From Diplonema papillatum (lineage: Eukaryota > Euglenozoa > Diplonemea > Diplonemida > Diplonemidae), in NCBI GenBank assembly GCA_030068145.1, contig JAPJBO010000015.1, forward strand, positions 1-64,000: a stretch of DNA of 64,000 nucleotides. The letters are read 5' to 3'. Every line of letters starts with the position of its first letter. Within the stretch, counting starts at the first letter, position 1. Under the pieces are notes generated by a model that was given only the letters and a program-made list of their open reading frames with translations, was not told the DNA's origin and did not search any database. A program made the position numbers and the translations under genes. This document shows positions 20,201 through 28,993 of this stretch, one piece after another.

Positions 20201-23200
20201 TCGCGGCGCGGGCGTTGAGGCGGCTGGTCCGAAGACCCGGCTTCGCTGCGGGTGGCGGCGGCCGCCGGGTGCGCATGGTGGTCGGGCCAAGGGTACGTCA
20301 GGTGGAACGTCCACACGAGGGAGAGAAGCGATTCTTGCCAAGCGCGCGCTTCGTCGACGCGTGCCTGCGCCGCCGTTTCGCGCACCCGCGAAAGCTGTTC
20401 GTCGACGGCCACCTTCTGTTGCTGCGTCGAATGGAGCGCCGCGTGAGTCGTTCGAGCGTCGGATACCTGCCGCAAAGAATGGCGGAGGCTGGTTTCTGTT
20501 TCGACGACGTCTGCCCTCGCCTTTTCTTCGGCCAGCGCGAGACGGGCGACCTCGTCATCTATCTGCGTGGACAAAGCAGCCACCGCCGCGGAGAACTGCT
20601 TGCGGTGATGTGCCAAACTGTCCCGCATCACGCGTTCGACGTCTTTCAACGACGTGCGCACATCGACTTCACCGGTCTCGACAGCGGCACGAAGGCTGGC
20701 CTCTTCCGTCTGGACGCTGGCGAACAACTGCAGGCAGTACTCGGCCCCGGTTCGGCGGGCATCGACAACCGAGCCACGAGACGCCTGCTCTGTGGCTTCG
20801 ACCAACCGTCGTGTTTCGTCCTCTTCGCTTACCAACCAAGATGCGTACTGCCCGAACGTGCTGCCTAAAAAGGACCGGACCGTCGCAGCGCGAGAAGCCG
20901 ATGCGGCGGTTTCGTGCAAAGCATCAAGCAGGGGCAATCGAGTCGCTGCCTCCTCACCTTCAACGACGGCCCGAGCGTCGCTTTCATGCAGCGCCAGCGC
21001 GGAAACGCTGTCCGTGACCACCGTGTGAAACAGCGTCATCTGGCTATTGCTAGCCTCGAAAAGTCGTTCCAGGGCGCAGACTTCTGCAGAGGAAAGGAGT
21101 AAATTTAGAAACTGGAGTTGGCAGAATACTATGAGAAAACATCACCTGAGTATTGCTAGCCTCAAAATATCGTTCCAGGGCGCAGACTTCTGTCGTCGGG
21201 GAAGGGAGTAGAAACTGGAGTTCGCATATAAGAGTCTGTGAAAACAGCGTCAGAAATACTCGGGGGGGAAAATCTTAGTTTAATGTTTAGGCAGAGCACT
21301 GCCTCTCATGCATGGTTGATGCTAGCATCAAGTCTTCTTCGAGGAAGATATCGTCAAAATAGAAAGTTGTAAAGAGGGGAGTGTACGGCTCCCAAAGTGG
21401 GGAATGAAACCTTGAGGGACTAGCCCCCTGTGTTTTTTTCACCGCGGTGTTGTGTAAACCTCGTTCTTTGTCTCGTGTTTCGCTCTTGAACGCAGACCAA
21501 TCCAAAGTCAGAGCTCATCAGTGGGTCCTTTGGATGGGGATTTTCAGTCCTGTTCCGGTGTGAGCACAATTTGGTTTCATGTGTTTTCCTTCCTTCATTC
21601 GTTTTTAAAAAAAGGGGGGTTTTGGATGGGATTGTGGCTCGTAACCAACCGCCACGGGGCACTACTTTCAAGGGTTGAAAGTGTTTAAGCTCTCTCCAGG
21701 GAAACGATGTAGCCGTTTGTTGTGAACTTGACAGCACATTCTTCCCATGAGAGAAGGGACACTTGCTGGTCGTCTTAGTCGTCGTTTTCTCGCAGCACGG
21801 TGTAGTAGTGTCCAGCATGCACTTTCCCTGTAGCCAGCTACTCTGTAAGTGTCTTCCCCGATCGTGATGGCTGGTTGAATGGGGGGGGGTCGTTGTTATT
21901 GGTGCTGGTTTGTGGGATAAGGAGGTTTAGCCTGTTAGTGAGTGATAGTGAGTGAATATGATCGGTAGGCTAAACTTCTCCCAAACACGCTGCCAGCGTT
22001 TTTTTGTTCTCTTTCGTGTTTACAATTAATTGTTATTACGAAAAAAAGGGTTTCTTTTTTGCGGTGGTCTCCGCTGGTCTGGTAGTCCGTGCTACCTCCT
22101 TTCTTTTTCACTCGTTCTCTTTTCTACTCACTACTGTACGTCCTCTTTCACTCTTTTACTCTCTTTGGCTAGCCAAAAAAAAAAAAAAAGACGCCTGCGA
22201 CCGACACCACGAACACATTCGCAATGAATGTGGCCCACGTGCGCACATGTTGAGCAGGGGTTGCCATGTAGCCCGTATCGGTCTAAGTCAACACTGTTAC
22301 TTTCATGGGATGTTCACCGGGGAAGGGTCCGACCTAACCGTTAGTCAACAGCAACGTCGAAAAGGGGGAGGGGGAAAGAAGATAGAAAATCGGTGGGGTT
22401 GACAAGCTCGTAAGTGGTTGTTTGTAGATCAGTACAACCTTAAACTACGCCTAGCACGCGGCCAGGCGGTCTTTAGCGGACCTCCAGTACATTAAACGCA
22501 AGCCGGCAAGTCGTCATCAGACGGGAATGGGGGGGAGTCTGGTGCTTTTTTGACGGGGCCAAAGGGGAGCAACAATTTTTGTACGCTTACCAAAGTTCGA
22601 CGATCTCGTCCCCAACAAAAGAAGGCAAGCAGACCTGACAAGGATAGCGAGACGAGCCCGTTTCTCGCGGAAGTTTCAGTAGCTTCGACGAGCACACGAT
22701 CGTCGCGTTCGAGAGAGGTGAGGTGTTCGACTGTCGACTGCAGCCAGGACGTGGCAGCACGGCGCAAAGAGAGCACTGCGCTGCCATCGAGGACGTTGCG
22801 CAGGATTGCGTGGCTTTGGTGGTTTGCGTCGTGGAGGGAGACCCTGCACGTCGCTTCGGTGTTGCAGAGGATGTCGCGGGCCGTCAGTTCGTGGTTGACG
22901 AGGCGGGTGACCCCGTTTTCAAGCCACCAGCGGCACGCCTCGATGGACGAGCGCTGCTGGGCGGAGACCACGCGCAGGTAGTCCCGCGATGAGCCTTCGC
23001 CGGCGGCCACCAAATGGCGCGCGTTCGACTCCCGCGACCGGATGTCGGCGGCGAGGATGGCTTCGCAGGCGCTCGCAGTTGACGCCACGGCATCCAGTTT
23101 GCGGTGCAATGCGGAGAGGCCTTCGCCTTGCCATTCCAGCAACAGCCGCCGCCCAACGTGCTCCGCGTGCATGAAAACCGTCCGAGCGTCAACCTCCGAC

Positions 23201-26200
23201 TCGGCGACCACTTCGCTGAGAAGCTGCAGTTTCTCGTACGCGAGGATCTTTTCGAACTTCGCAGGATCCGTCTCGCGCTTTCGACTGCTAGCCGACTCGC
23301 GCCAAGCGGCCGCCCACACCCGGCACGACGTCTCCGCTTGTACCCATGCGTCCCTCTCGCCATGCTCTGCTTTTTCAACCGACTGGAAGACTCGCGCGTA
23401 GTTCATAGACATCAGCAATTGGGTGGCGAGTTCGGTCCGGTCGGTGTCCTCTGCGTGCGCCAAGAGGGCCCGTGCGTGTCTCTCCGTTGTGGCCAGGTCC
23501 GACAAGGCGAGCAAGTCGGCTCTCTGGCCTTGTGCGATGCACTGCTTTTGAGCGGCGCCGCTGTACTGGAGGGACGATAGGCACGACGACTCGGCCTGCT
23601 CGACCAGCCCGCGGCTGGCGGTCTCGAGACCGGAAATTGATGCGGTCGCTCGGTTCCAAATTTCACGATTGGGAACCAGCGAGCGTGCAACTTCCGTGGC
23701 TTGCGCTACGAGCAAACGATGTTGGTCGCGCACGTCGGACTCAACGCTTTGAAGCCGCATTCGAGTCGCGGATTCGAGCTCGCTGACGAACTGAAGCCGC
23801 GAGTTGGCTTCCTGTGCGGAAGACTCCGCAATCCGGGAATTAACGGGGACGGGGGTGGAGATGGAGGCGCTGAGTGTTCGCTCGATGCCTTTCCGCTTGC
23901 TCGCCTCGGCGGCGGTGACGCGCCGGCGGTATTCGCTCTCGCAGGCGACGACGACCTGCTTCGCCTTCGCCGCCGCCTTCCCGCCCGACGAGCCTGGCTC
24001 GTTGGAGGTCCTCTTCGCGTCCTGCTTCGCCTTCCGATGCGCGCCGCCGGCGGTCTGCTGCATCGTCTGCATCGTGTGCCTGCCCCCGTTTCCTTCCGCC
24101 GGGTCGGCCGCACGCACGAACGCACCTTCTTCATCTTCCGCGGGTTTCGCCGGCGTCTGGCGGGGGTGGTTGAAGGCCATCAGCACAGGCAGAGCCGCCA
24201 CGTCGTCTTCATCGTCGTCTTCGTTCGGCAACTCGACGGCGGCAGTGGCGGCATCCCGCTGCTGCTGGTCGGCAGCGAAAAGGGAGGGAGACGGCATGGC
24301 CGCGCGCAGGGCGTCGGCCAGCGCCTCGAAGCCGGTCTGCCAGTGCGCCGCGACCTGCTTGCGCCAGCGGTCTTCCTTCTTGACGTAGAACCTCGTCGCC
24401 GACGCGAGGTTGCGGTCGCCGTGGCTGGCCTCGTCGTGGGTCGCCTCGCGGCGCTCGCCGGCCGGCTGCGCGAAAACAGCGGCCGGCCGAGTACTCCCGG
24501 ACGGCTGCGGCGGCGGGGGCTTCGCCTCGTAGTGCTCGACCTGCGGCTGCAACGGCGCCGGCATCTGCTGCTGCGAGCGCGGAGCTGATGCCGCCGCCGG
24601 CTGCTGGTGCTGCAGGAGGTGGTACGCCGCCGCTGTCGCTCTGAAGTCGTCGGACCTGTGGCCAGGTTTTGCGTCGGTGTCGCCGTCGGTGAGAGGAGAC
24701 GGTCGGTGGACCCCCGGCGTCGTTGGGCTGGGCACTGGGTACAGGCTGGTGGGAGGCCAGCGAATGAGCGGAGAAGCTGAGTAGTACCCAGGAGCCGATG
24801 GGGACTGCACTGGGGCGGGAGGGTACGTGTAAGCGGGCATTGAACCGTATTCCTCGTGCTGGTATGGGTTGTGGTGGTGCTGGTGGTGGTGATGGTGGTG
24901 GTGGTGGTGGGGATGGCTGTTGTGGATGTGCTGCGGAGACGGTCGATGCGAGTCCGGCGCGCGCGGGTAAAACCCGGCTTCTCGGTATTCGCCGGCTTCG
25001 GTGTCGGGGGGAGGCTGGGGCGTGGCGTCGGGCGCCTGGTACAGGCGGCGGGCAGCCGAAAAATGCCGCTTGCGAGCCGAATCCCCGCCATCCGGCGTCT
25101 GGTCTCGGACGTTCAAGTAACCGTCCGGCCTCTCCTGGACGCGATGCAGGCGCGGGGTTCCCCCCGGTTGGCCAGAACCAGACCCCAGCTTGCCGGTGTT
25201 GGTTTGCCGCGCGAAGGCCGCAATGTCGGCACTGTCCCCAGGGGGGTACAACCGCCGCGCCGCGGAGAAGTCGACGGTCGGCATGGGCCGGCTGCGCCCG
25301 TCCGCGTGCGGGCTCGCGGAACGCGGCAGCGGGACGCGGTGCGGCGCGCCGGTTTCGGCATACTGCGGTGAGTGGATCCGCGCGTCGTGCCCGCGCCCGA
25401 ACTCGTCGAACGGCGCCTCGCGCGTGGGCAGCGCCGACGGCCGGGCCGCCTCCTGCGGAACTTGCTTGAGCGGCGGCAGCTGCTCCCTCGCTTCGTGCGC
25501 GTTCACAGCCGCGCCCCGGGCCTGCCACGCCCCCGCTTTGTGCTCCGCGTGCAGGAAAGTGTGCGAGCCGCGGGGCTTCGACGTGCTCGGCTTTTGAGGA
25601 GAGATCGACACCGCAACTTGCCCGGGGCTGTTGTACCTGGGGCTCGGGTCCCGCGACAGCGTCCGCCGAAGCGACGTCGCCCGCTGCTGCTGCTGCTGCT
25701 GCAGCTGCGGGGCCTGGTCGGCGTCCTGCTGCTGGTGCAGCCGCTCCTTGAAGGCGAGGACCTCCTCGTAAAAGGCGCGCTGCTGCTTCCTCAGCAGCGC
25801 CGGGGACATCGCCTGCGGCGCCGGGCGCGGGTACCCATCGGCCGACGGCCGATCGCCGCGGTGGTGGGGCTGGTGGCGCGGCGGGCTCGAGTGCTGGTGG
25901 GGCCGCGCCGCCCGGACATCATACTTCAGCGACGCACCGCCCGGCGCTGTCGGCACCCGCGTGTGCGCCGCCACACTGTCGTGCGGGGGGTGCACGCGAC
26001 TCGGCTTTTGCCTGCACTCATTCACACCGTCTCCGTCGGCTTCAGACGAGGAGCTCTGGTCCTTTGCTTTGCCCAGCTTGACGCGGCCAGCGGCCGGCAG
26101 CTGCTGGTGGCTGCTCGGTGCGTGGCGGTGGATGACGCTGTTCGCGTAAGACGCGATGGCCTTGATCTCCGTCGCATCCTTCCTCCCCGCGCCCGGCGCC

Positions 26201-26436
26201 CCGCCCCGCTTCGCGGGTGCCGCGGCCGCCCTCGGCTCGCGCGAGATGTTCTGCAGGATCCGCAGGCACTTCACCATGCGGGCCCGCGTCGCATCGTCGA
26301 GCCCGTCGACGCTTTTCGGCAGCCTCGCCTGGCCTTCCATGGAGGCACCTCCTTCCACCCTCCCCCTCCGCCCCACGAAGCGGAGGACCTGCTTCTTTTT
26401 TCGGTGGGAGTCTGCTCGCAATTCCAGGCCTTTCAA
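13693..26436 (-). CDS. Large seven-exon gene for a coiled-coil protein, unknown function
   Basis: I join seven minus-strand exons: 26436-22635, 21083-20100, 19782-19505, 18726-17851, 17526-17437, 17009-16798 and 14272-13693. Every junction has GT at the donor and AG at the acceptor, and the phases (1,1,0,0,0,2) agree at all six joins, giving 6822 nt or about 2273 aa plus stop. The protein has a low-complexity N-terminal half with poly-His, poly-Gln and Pro-rich tracts and two copies of FSAARRLY, then a long Ala/Glu/Arg-rich helical region, then an acidic C-terminus. Two similar segments, QLVDELLDEAVAEAA (exon 6) and DDLLDEIVNDTAQWAAE (exon 7), resemble helices seen in centrosomal or ciliary proteins, but I would not assign a family. 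Its introns host many small mobile elements. RNA evidence is needed for the small exons. Confidence 0.7.
14745..14815 (+). ncRNA. tRNA-like or SINE-head sequence with A and B boxes
   Basis: The sequence holds an A-box-like tggcagagtgag and a perfect B-box ggttcgaaccc with a 5-bp T stem (gcggg/cccgc) at normal tRNA distance. The anticodon arm folds as cggcc/ggccg with only a four-base loop, and the acceptor arm pairs poorly, so it is unlikely to be a working tRNA. It lies in intron 6, just before the Crypton-like unit. A tRNA-derived SINE head or tRNA pseudogene is the best reading. Confidence 0.45.
14834..15490 (+). mobile_element. Short TIR-bounded element carrying a Crypton-like domain
   Basis: The left end tttttttacctgctgc (then ggtacttttt) and the inverted right end gcagcaggtaaaaaaa (preceded by aaaagtacctt) form imperfect terminal inverted repeats of about 27 bp. 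The unit is 657 bp and holds one frame (14973-15485) whose last codons lie in the right repeat. No clear target duplication is visible. It sits in intron 6 of the large gene. Cryptons normally lack inverted repeats, so this looks like a hybrid or non-autonomous unit. Confidence 0.65.
14973..15485 (+). CDS. Crypton-type tyrosine recombinase core-binding domain, truncated
   Basis: The 170-aa protein starts with a basic Ser-rich tail, then a helical domain with NSTLWSYYSMIGACAQ, LLKKWDKSYVRKKAKTFT and a closing LRKAAVVL. This order matches the N-terminal SAM-like core-binding domain of Crypton and related eukaryotic tyrosine recombinases, where a TLWSYYSM-like phrase and a KKAK-F-T phrase precede the catalytic domain. 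The catalytic Arg, HxxR and Tyr are absent: the frame leaves homology after LRKAAVVL and ends nine residues into the right inverted repeat. It could bind DNA but not recombine. I recognised the family by pattern only. Confidence 0.6.
   Translation: MPKRKRSPSESSSASASDEPELLPEASKERYVQVFAAFLEHANIKRRKNGRLSRRAQEKDFIGFLASKQKEGFKNSTLWSYYSMIGACAQTEWNMVLKTEFPRLSKLLKKWDKSYVRKKAKTFTVNRYLALPVPEDDNRQMKLRKAAVVLSSREAQEQHSKSGSKVPCSR
15496..15710. mobile_element. Small foldback element with two inner hairpins
   Basis: The outer inverted repeat ttttactagtaaataag / cttatttactagtaaaa (17 bp, perfect) encloses two long imperfect hairpins, one around tttttctccctcg / cgggagaaaaa and one around tttgctccctcg / cgggagcaaa. 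Flanking aatagc occurs on both sides (one base offset at the left), which may be a 6-bp target duplication. It starts five bases after the Crypton-like unit. Confidence 0.7.
15850..16215. repeat. Degenerate 15-16-bp minisatellite
   Basis: Many tandem variants of gcccgaacttagctgc, with accagaactt and tttgcttc versions. A few units of the same motif appear at 43900-43935. It lies in intron 6 of the large gene. Confidence 0.85.
16798..17009 (-). CDS. Exon 6 of the large coiled-coil gene
   Basis: It begins after AACGAAACAG with KLEAVSEQLVDELLDEAV and ends at ACACAG|GTCTGC in phase 2. The LLDE helix resembles the one in exon 7. The acceptor tract is weak in pyrimidines, so the left border is the less certain end. 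Confidence 0.55.
17437..17526 (-). CDS. Exon 5 of the large coiled-coil gene
   Basis: A 90-nt exon of exactly 30 codons, between the acceptor AAATCCTGCAG and the strong donor CTGCGG|GTACGT. It keeps phase 0 on both sides and encodes PPRSSEVAPEAEVDVTAAQA. Being short, it rests mainly on splice signals and phase. Confidence 0.5.
17851..18726 (-). CDS. Exon 4 of the large coiled-coil gene
   Basis: The acceptor is CGCAACACACAG and the exon opens VDGTCESLLDEIYAETFS. Its 292 codons are mostly Ala/Glu/Arg-rich helix, for instance SLARGLSQLLTDETQSRRD. The donor is GAATCG|GTGTGC. Very GC-rich coding makes every other frame open too; those frames are Arg- or Ser-rich shadows. Confidence 0.68.
19060..19349 (-). 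repeat. Dispersed element R1, copy 2 (inverted)
   Basis: The reverse complement of 11492-11779 with high similarity. It abuts R2 copy 2, and here its orientation relative to R2 is opposite to that in copy 1. It lies in intron 3 of the large gene. Confidence 0.8.
19350..19493 (+). repeat. Dispersed element R2, copy 2
   Basis: Matches 11780-11912 and 29312-29456. It carries gatcgttttcccacttgtat and aaacacgctgcc. It ends about ten bases from the donor of exon 3. Confidence 0.8.
19505..19782 (-). CDS. Exon 3 of the large coiled-coil gene
   Basis: The acceptor is TTTTTTTTCGGCAG and the donor is ATCGAG|GTGTGC. It encodes PLSEKPGRVQLEIKQ followed by a Ser/Pro/Glu-rich linker with SGSSIRSSRPSAAEE. 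It is 278 nt long and bridges phase 1 to phase 0. Confidence 0.6.
19906..20040 (+). repeat. Hairpin repeat R3, copy 1
   Basis: About 135 bp with the stem gaagattagcct / aggctaatcttc, a loop holding tgatagtgagtgaatatgat, and a tail caaacacgctgcc...acaatgcattg shared with R2. A second copy at 21923-22048 keeps the stem by paired changes. It lies in intron 2. Confidence 0.8.
20100..21083 (-). CDS. Exon 2 of the large coiled-coil gene
   Basis: The acceptor is TCCTTTCCTCTGCAG and the exon opens with VCALERLFEASNSQMTLF. It continues the helical Ala/Glu/Thr-rich pattern of exon 1, with phrases such as RRLVEATEQASRG and LAEEKARADVVETE, then a short Pro/Asp-rich end. The donor GCAG|GTGATG leaves phase 1, as needed by the next exon. 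Confidence 0.68.
21148..21191 (-). other. Duplicated exon-2 start, possible alternative microexon
   Basis: This 44-nt segment repeats the beginning of exon 2 with a few changes: it would encode VCALERYFEASNTQ in place of VCALERLFEASNSQ. It has its own acceptor (CCGACGACAG) and its own donor (ACTCAG|GTGATG). Splicing from it to the AG just before ATGACGCTG in exon 2 would keep the frame, so the two copies could be mutually exclusive. Inclusion of both would shift the frame. Confidence 0.5.
21276..21330 (+). repeat. Dispersed repeat R5, copy 1
   Basis: About 55 bp with tgcctctcatgcatg and ttgatgctagcatcaa, matched at 32936-32988. It lies in intron 1. Confidence 0.65.
21889..22193 (+). repeat. 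Dispersed repeat R4, copy 1, interrupted by R3
   Basis: It starts gtcgttgttattggtgctgg and ends around ttggctagccaaaa, matching 32588-32772. Relative to that copy it has about 127 extra bases (21923-22048) that are R3 copy 2, so the other copy shows the empty site. It contains gcggtggtctccgctgg and a pyrimidine-rich stretch. It lies in intron 1. Confidence 0.8.
21923..22048 (+). repeat. Hairpin repeat R3, copy 2
   Basis: The stem is gtttagcct / aggctaaac, with the same loop motif tgatagtgagtgaatatgat and tail caaacacgctgcc. It is inserted in R4. Confidence 0.8.
22635..26436 (-). CDS. Exon 1 of the large coiled-coil gene
   Basis: This 3.8-kb exon encodes about 1267 residues. The first ATG is at 26436; a second, at 26340 (MEGQARLPK), is an equally good start. 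The first 700 residues are disordered: a poly-Gln run, a long His-rich run, Tyr/Pro/Ser-rich stretches and the repeated FSAARRLY motif. From about residue 850 it becomes a continuous helical, probably coiled-coil region with regularly spaced Ala/Glu/Arg. The donor is TTGTCAG|GTCTGC at 22635; reading past it gives only about 47 further residues of intron-like sequence. The function is not recognisable. Low-complexity tracts account for many antisense open frames in this stretch. Confidence 0.75.
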
Positions 26437-26650
26437 AACCTCCTGGAGACTTGGGGTGTTTCTTCCACCACGACGGTCGCGTGCGGTACGTGTTGAGTAC
26501 GGGCAGAGAAGACTGGCCTTCGATGGCGGCTCTTCCTAACAGGCAAGCAGTGATAGTGTTGTTTCAGGGTTGGATTGCCAGGGAACGTGAGCTGAGAGTT
26601 TAGACAGTCGTGAGGCAAGCTGGTTTTACTCTACTTATATGGTGTGTTTG
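26437..26650. other. Upstream region of the large gene
   Basis: Holds the presumed promoter and 5' leader of the minus-strand gene. I see no TATA-like or other defined motif at a convincing distance. Confidence 0.3.
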
Positions 26651-26717
26651 ACAGGTCTGCGCTGCCAGTAACTGCCCGTAACAGCCAGTAACAGCCAGTA
26701 ACCGTCGGCCATGGTAC
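26651..26717 (+). repeat. Direct repeat flanking a 2.1-kb inverted-repeat unit (left)
   Basis: Contains tctgcgctgccagtaactg and short tandem ccagtaacag copies, ending ggccatggtaca. It is repeated in the same orientation at 28920-28993. Confidence 0.75.
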
Positions 26718-26744
26718 AGTGGGATTCTGAAAAAAAAACATTTT

Positions 26745-28892
26745 GTGTACTTAGCAACTTTTTGGCCCGGAACCCGAAAATTTTGCCCACACTCAAACAC
26801 CACCACATGATACTTTGAAGTTTTATTTGAGGTGCCAAACCCATTTTCTGGACATTTTTGCGTTTATTTTTGACTCAAATGTCAAAGGTTTCCCGTAACA
26901 GGTGGACTACGAATCGCCTCCCTTCCCCCGCACAGTGTGGTGGCGTATTTGGCGTGGCGCGGCGCGGCGCGTTTGGCGCACCCTGTAGCCCCAAGGAAAC
27001 TTAGGTTCCCACATGGGCAAATGTGTGCCTCGGCGGAATTGATACTCAGTCTGGGTCATTTTTCAATGGCCACAAACAGTGGACTCTGGCTTTGGCAAAG
27101 TGTGGTGATATTTTCCCGCTGGTCTACGTAGCAAATATTTTCCGACGACTTTTTGCTCGCTCTTTTCTCGGATGCAGAGAACGGTGCCAAATAGACCCGG
27201 AAACGTAGGCGGATTATTGTGGTTCGTCGGCATTTCATTGCCGCAGGGTACATTACACCCGCATTGCACCCGTCAGAACCGGTCCAAAAAGGCTGCTTGC
27301 AGGGATCGATCCCCTGGAAAAAGCGTTGGCTTTCACTGGCTCTGGAAGGACAGGGGGTGTGGGAAGGCACGAAGAATAGGTTGACACCCTCTGAGAACAG
27401 GTTTTCTGGAAGAATTCGTCATCGATCTTCTCACCGGACCAAAAACTTGTCGGAACGAACGGCGGGATCGCCGAGAAAATGGACAAATGATGATCCCAAA
27501 GTGAAGAAGTTGTCAATTCCTGGTGAAAGCACTAAGGGCGCGCCAAACGCGCCATACAGGGTTTTCTGGCGCGACCTGGCACACTGCCCTGCACGCGTTA
27601 CTACGGGGGGAAGGGAGTGCACCGTTCTAATTCCCGACATCTCCACGGCGTCAGATGTTGACTGTCACCGGAGCGTCGTTCATCGGGATGTTACTACGAG
27701 CCTGTGCAGTACTGCCCGAAGTGTGACGAGAAATCTGGCACTTGGACCGTCTGTTTTGGAAGGGATGCGCGGGAAGATGAAGAAGGTCCTCCAAATCGCT
27801 ACTCATCCAAACGTGCAAAGAAGGAGAGTTGCCTTCGGTTCCACCGTTGCCGAATCTGATTGTCAGTGCGTCTAGGTCGAGAAAGACTGTTGTGGAACAA
27901 GTCCAAGCAGGAGGATGCTGACCTGGTGGCTGGCAGAAAGAGGAAACGAGAAGGCCTGCTCGCATCGATTCGCTCCGATTCGACTGCACGAAGGAGTGGT
28001 CGAAAGTCCTGCTAGACCGTAGGCAGCAGACCATGGAGACTCGTCCCATGCACCGCCGGACATCCAGAGCTCTATGCAGTACATTTTGAGCACATCGCTA
28101 CTGAACGTTCATTTAATTCTCCTTCGGTGCGGTTGCCTTCGGAGCCGTAGCGCCGCTCCGGTGTGCGAATTAAACTCATGTTGAATGCGCTGTTTTACGA
28201 AACGCACTTCGGTACGGACTGGGACGGTCTCTCCTCCCGTTTACGCTGGCCACACGTGCGGAAGCGCAGCTGGTGAAACAAGGTCCTCCTTCAACCAGCT
28301 TGCGAGCTCCTTTTCCACCACACCTTGCTCAAGGACACGCCTCCGCGAACCGCCGCGAATCCCAGCGTCGTTTAGACGCTGTGGTTTTCCTGAAGCTGCT
28401 GGGAAGATACACTGGGAGTGCCACCGCTTGCTGCTTCGTCGGGTACCTTTTTTAACCTTCCTTTGTTCCACTAATTGCGGAATACATCACACTCGCCGCG
28501 GTCATCTTTTCTGGCAACTCGGTGTTTATAGGGCTGAAGCAAGCCGGCTGATCGCGCTACGAACTTGGCCGACATCCAGCTTGTCGGATGATCCAACGCC
28601 CAACTTCACAAAGATACACGAAAAGCGGGTACATGACGGTCTGGAAGGTTGCCCCGAGGAGGCGTGAACTTCCCAAGCCATTGCAACTCTGAAAGAGGTT
28701 GTCGAGAACTTCGTCAAGATGGTGACGAAGACTGGTGGATGAGGATGAGTGCAAGACAGATGGTAGGGAAAAAAAACGAGAGTATTTGTTGCCCTCTTCC
28801 CTTCCAAACTCAGAAAACCCGAAACCTGGAGAAAACGTTGCCGAACAAAAATGAAAAAAATCTGGGTGGAGGTCAAATTTTGCTAAGTACAC
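26745..28892. mobile_element. Possible degraded TIR element
   Basis: The ends gtgtacttagcaa (26745) and ttgctaagtacac (28880) form a perfect 13-bp inverted repeat. Inner sequence shows only weak further symmetry. The longest frame inside, 27219-27875, has no recognisable domain. The flanking direct repeats at 26651 and 28920 lie just outside. This could be a decayed DNA transposon, but the short ends make it uncertain. Confidence 0.4.
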
Positions 28893-28919
28893 CCAGCGTT
28901 TAAATCACGTACACCCCTG

Positions 28920-28993
28920 CTCTGCGCTGCCAGTAACTGCCAGTAACAGCCAGTAACAGCCAGTAACCGCCAGGTAGACTGCCATGGTACATA
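28920..28993 (+). repeat. Direct repeat flanking a 2.1-kb inverted-repeat unit (right)
   Basis: Second copy of the ccagtaacag-bearing repeat, ending gccatggtaca. Confidence 0.75.
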
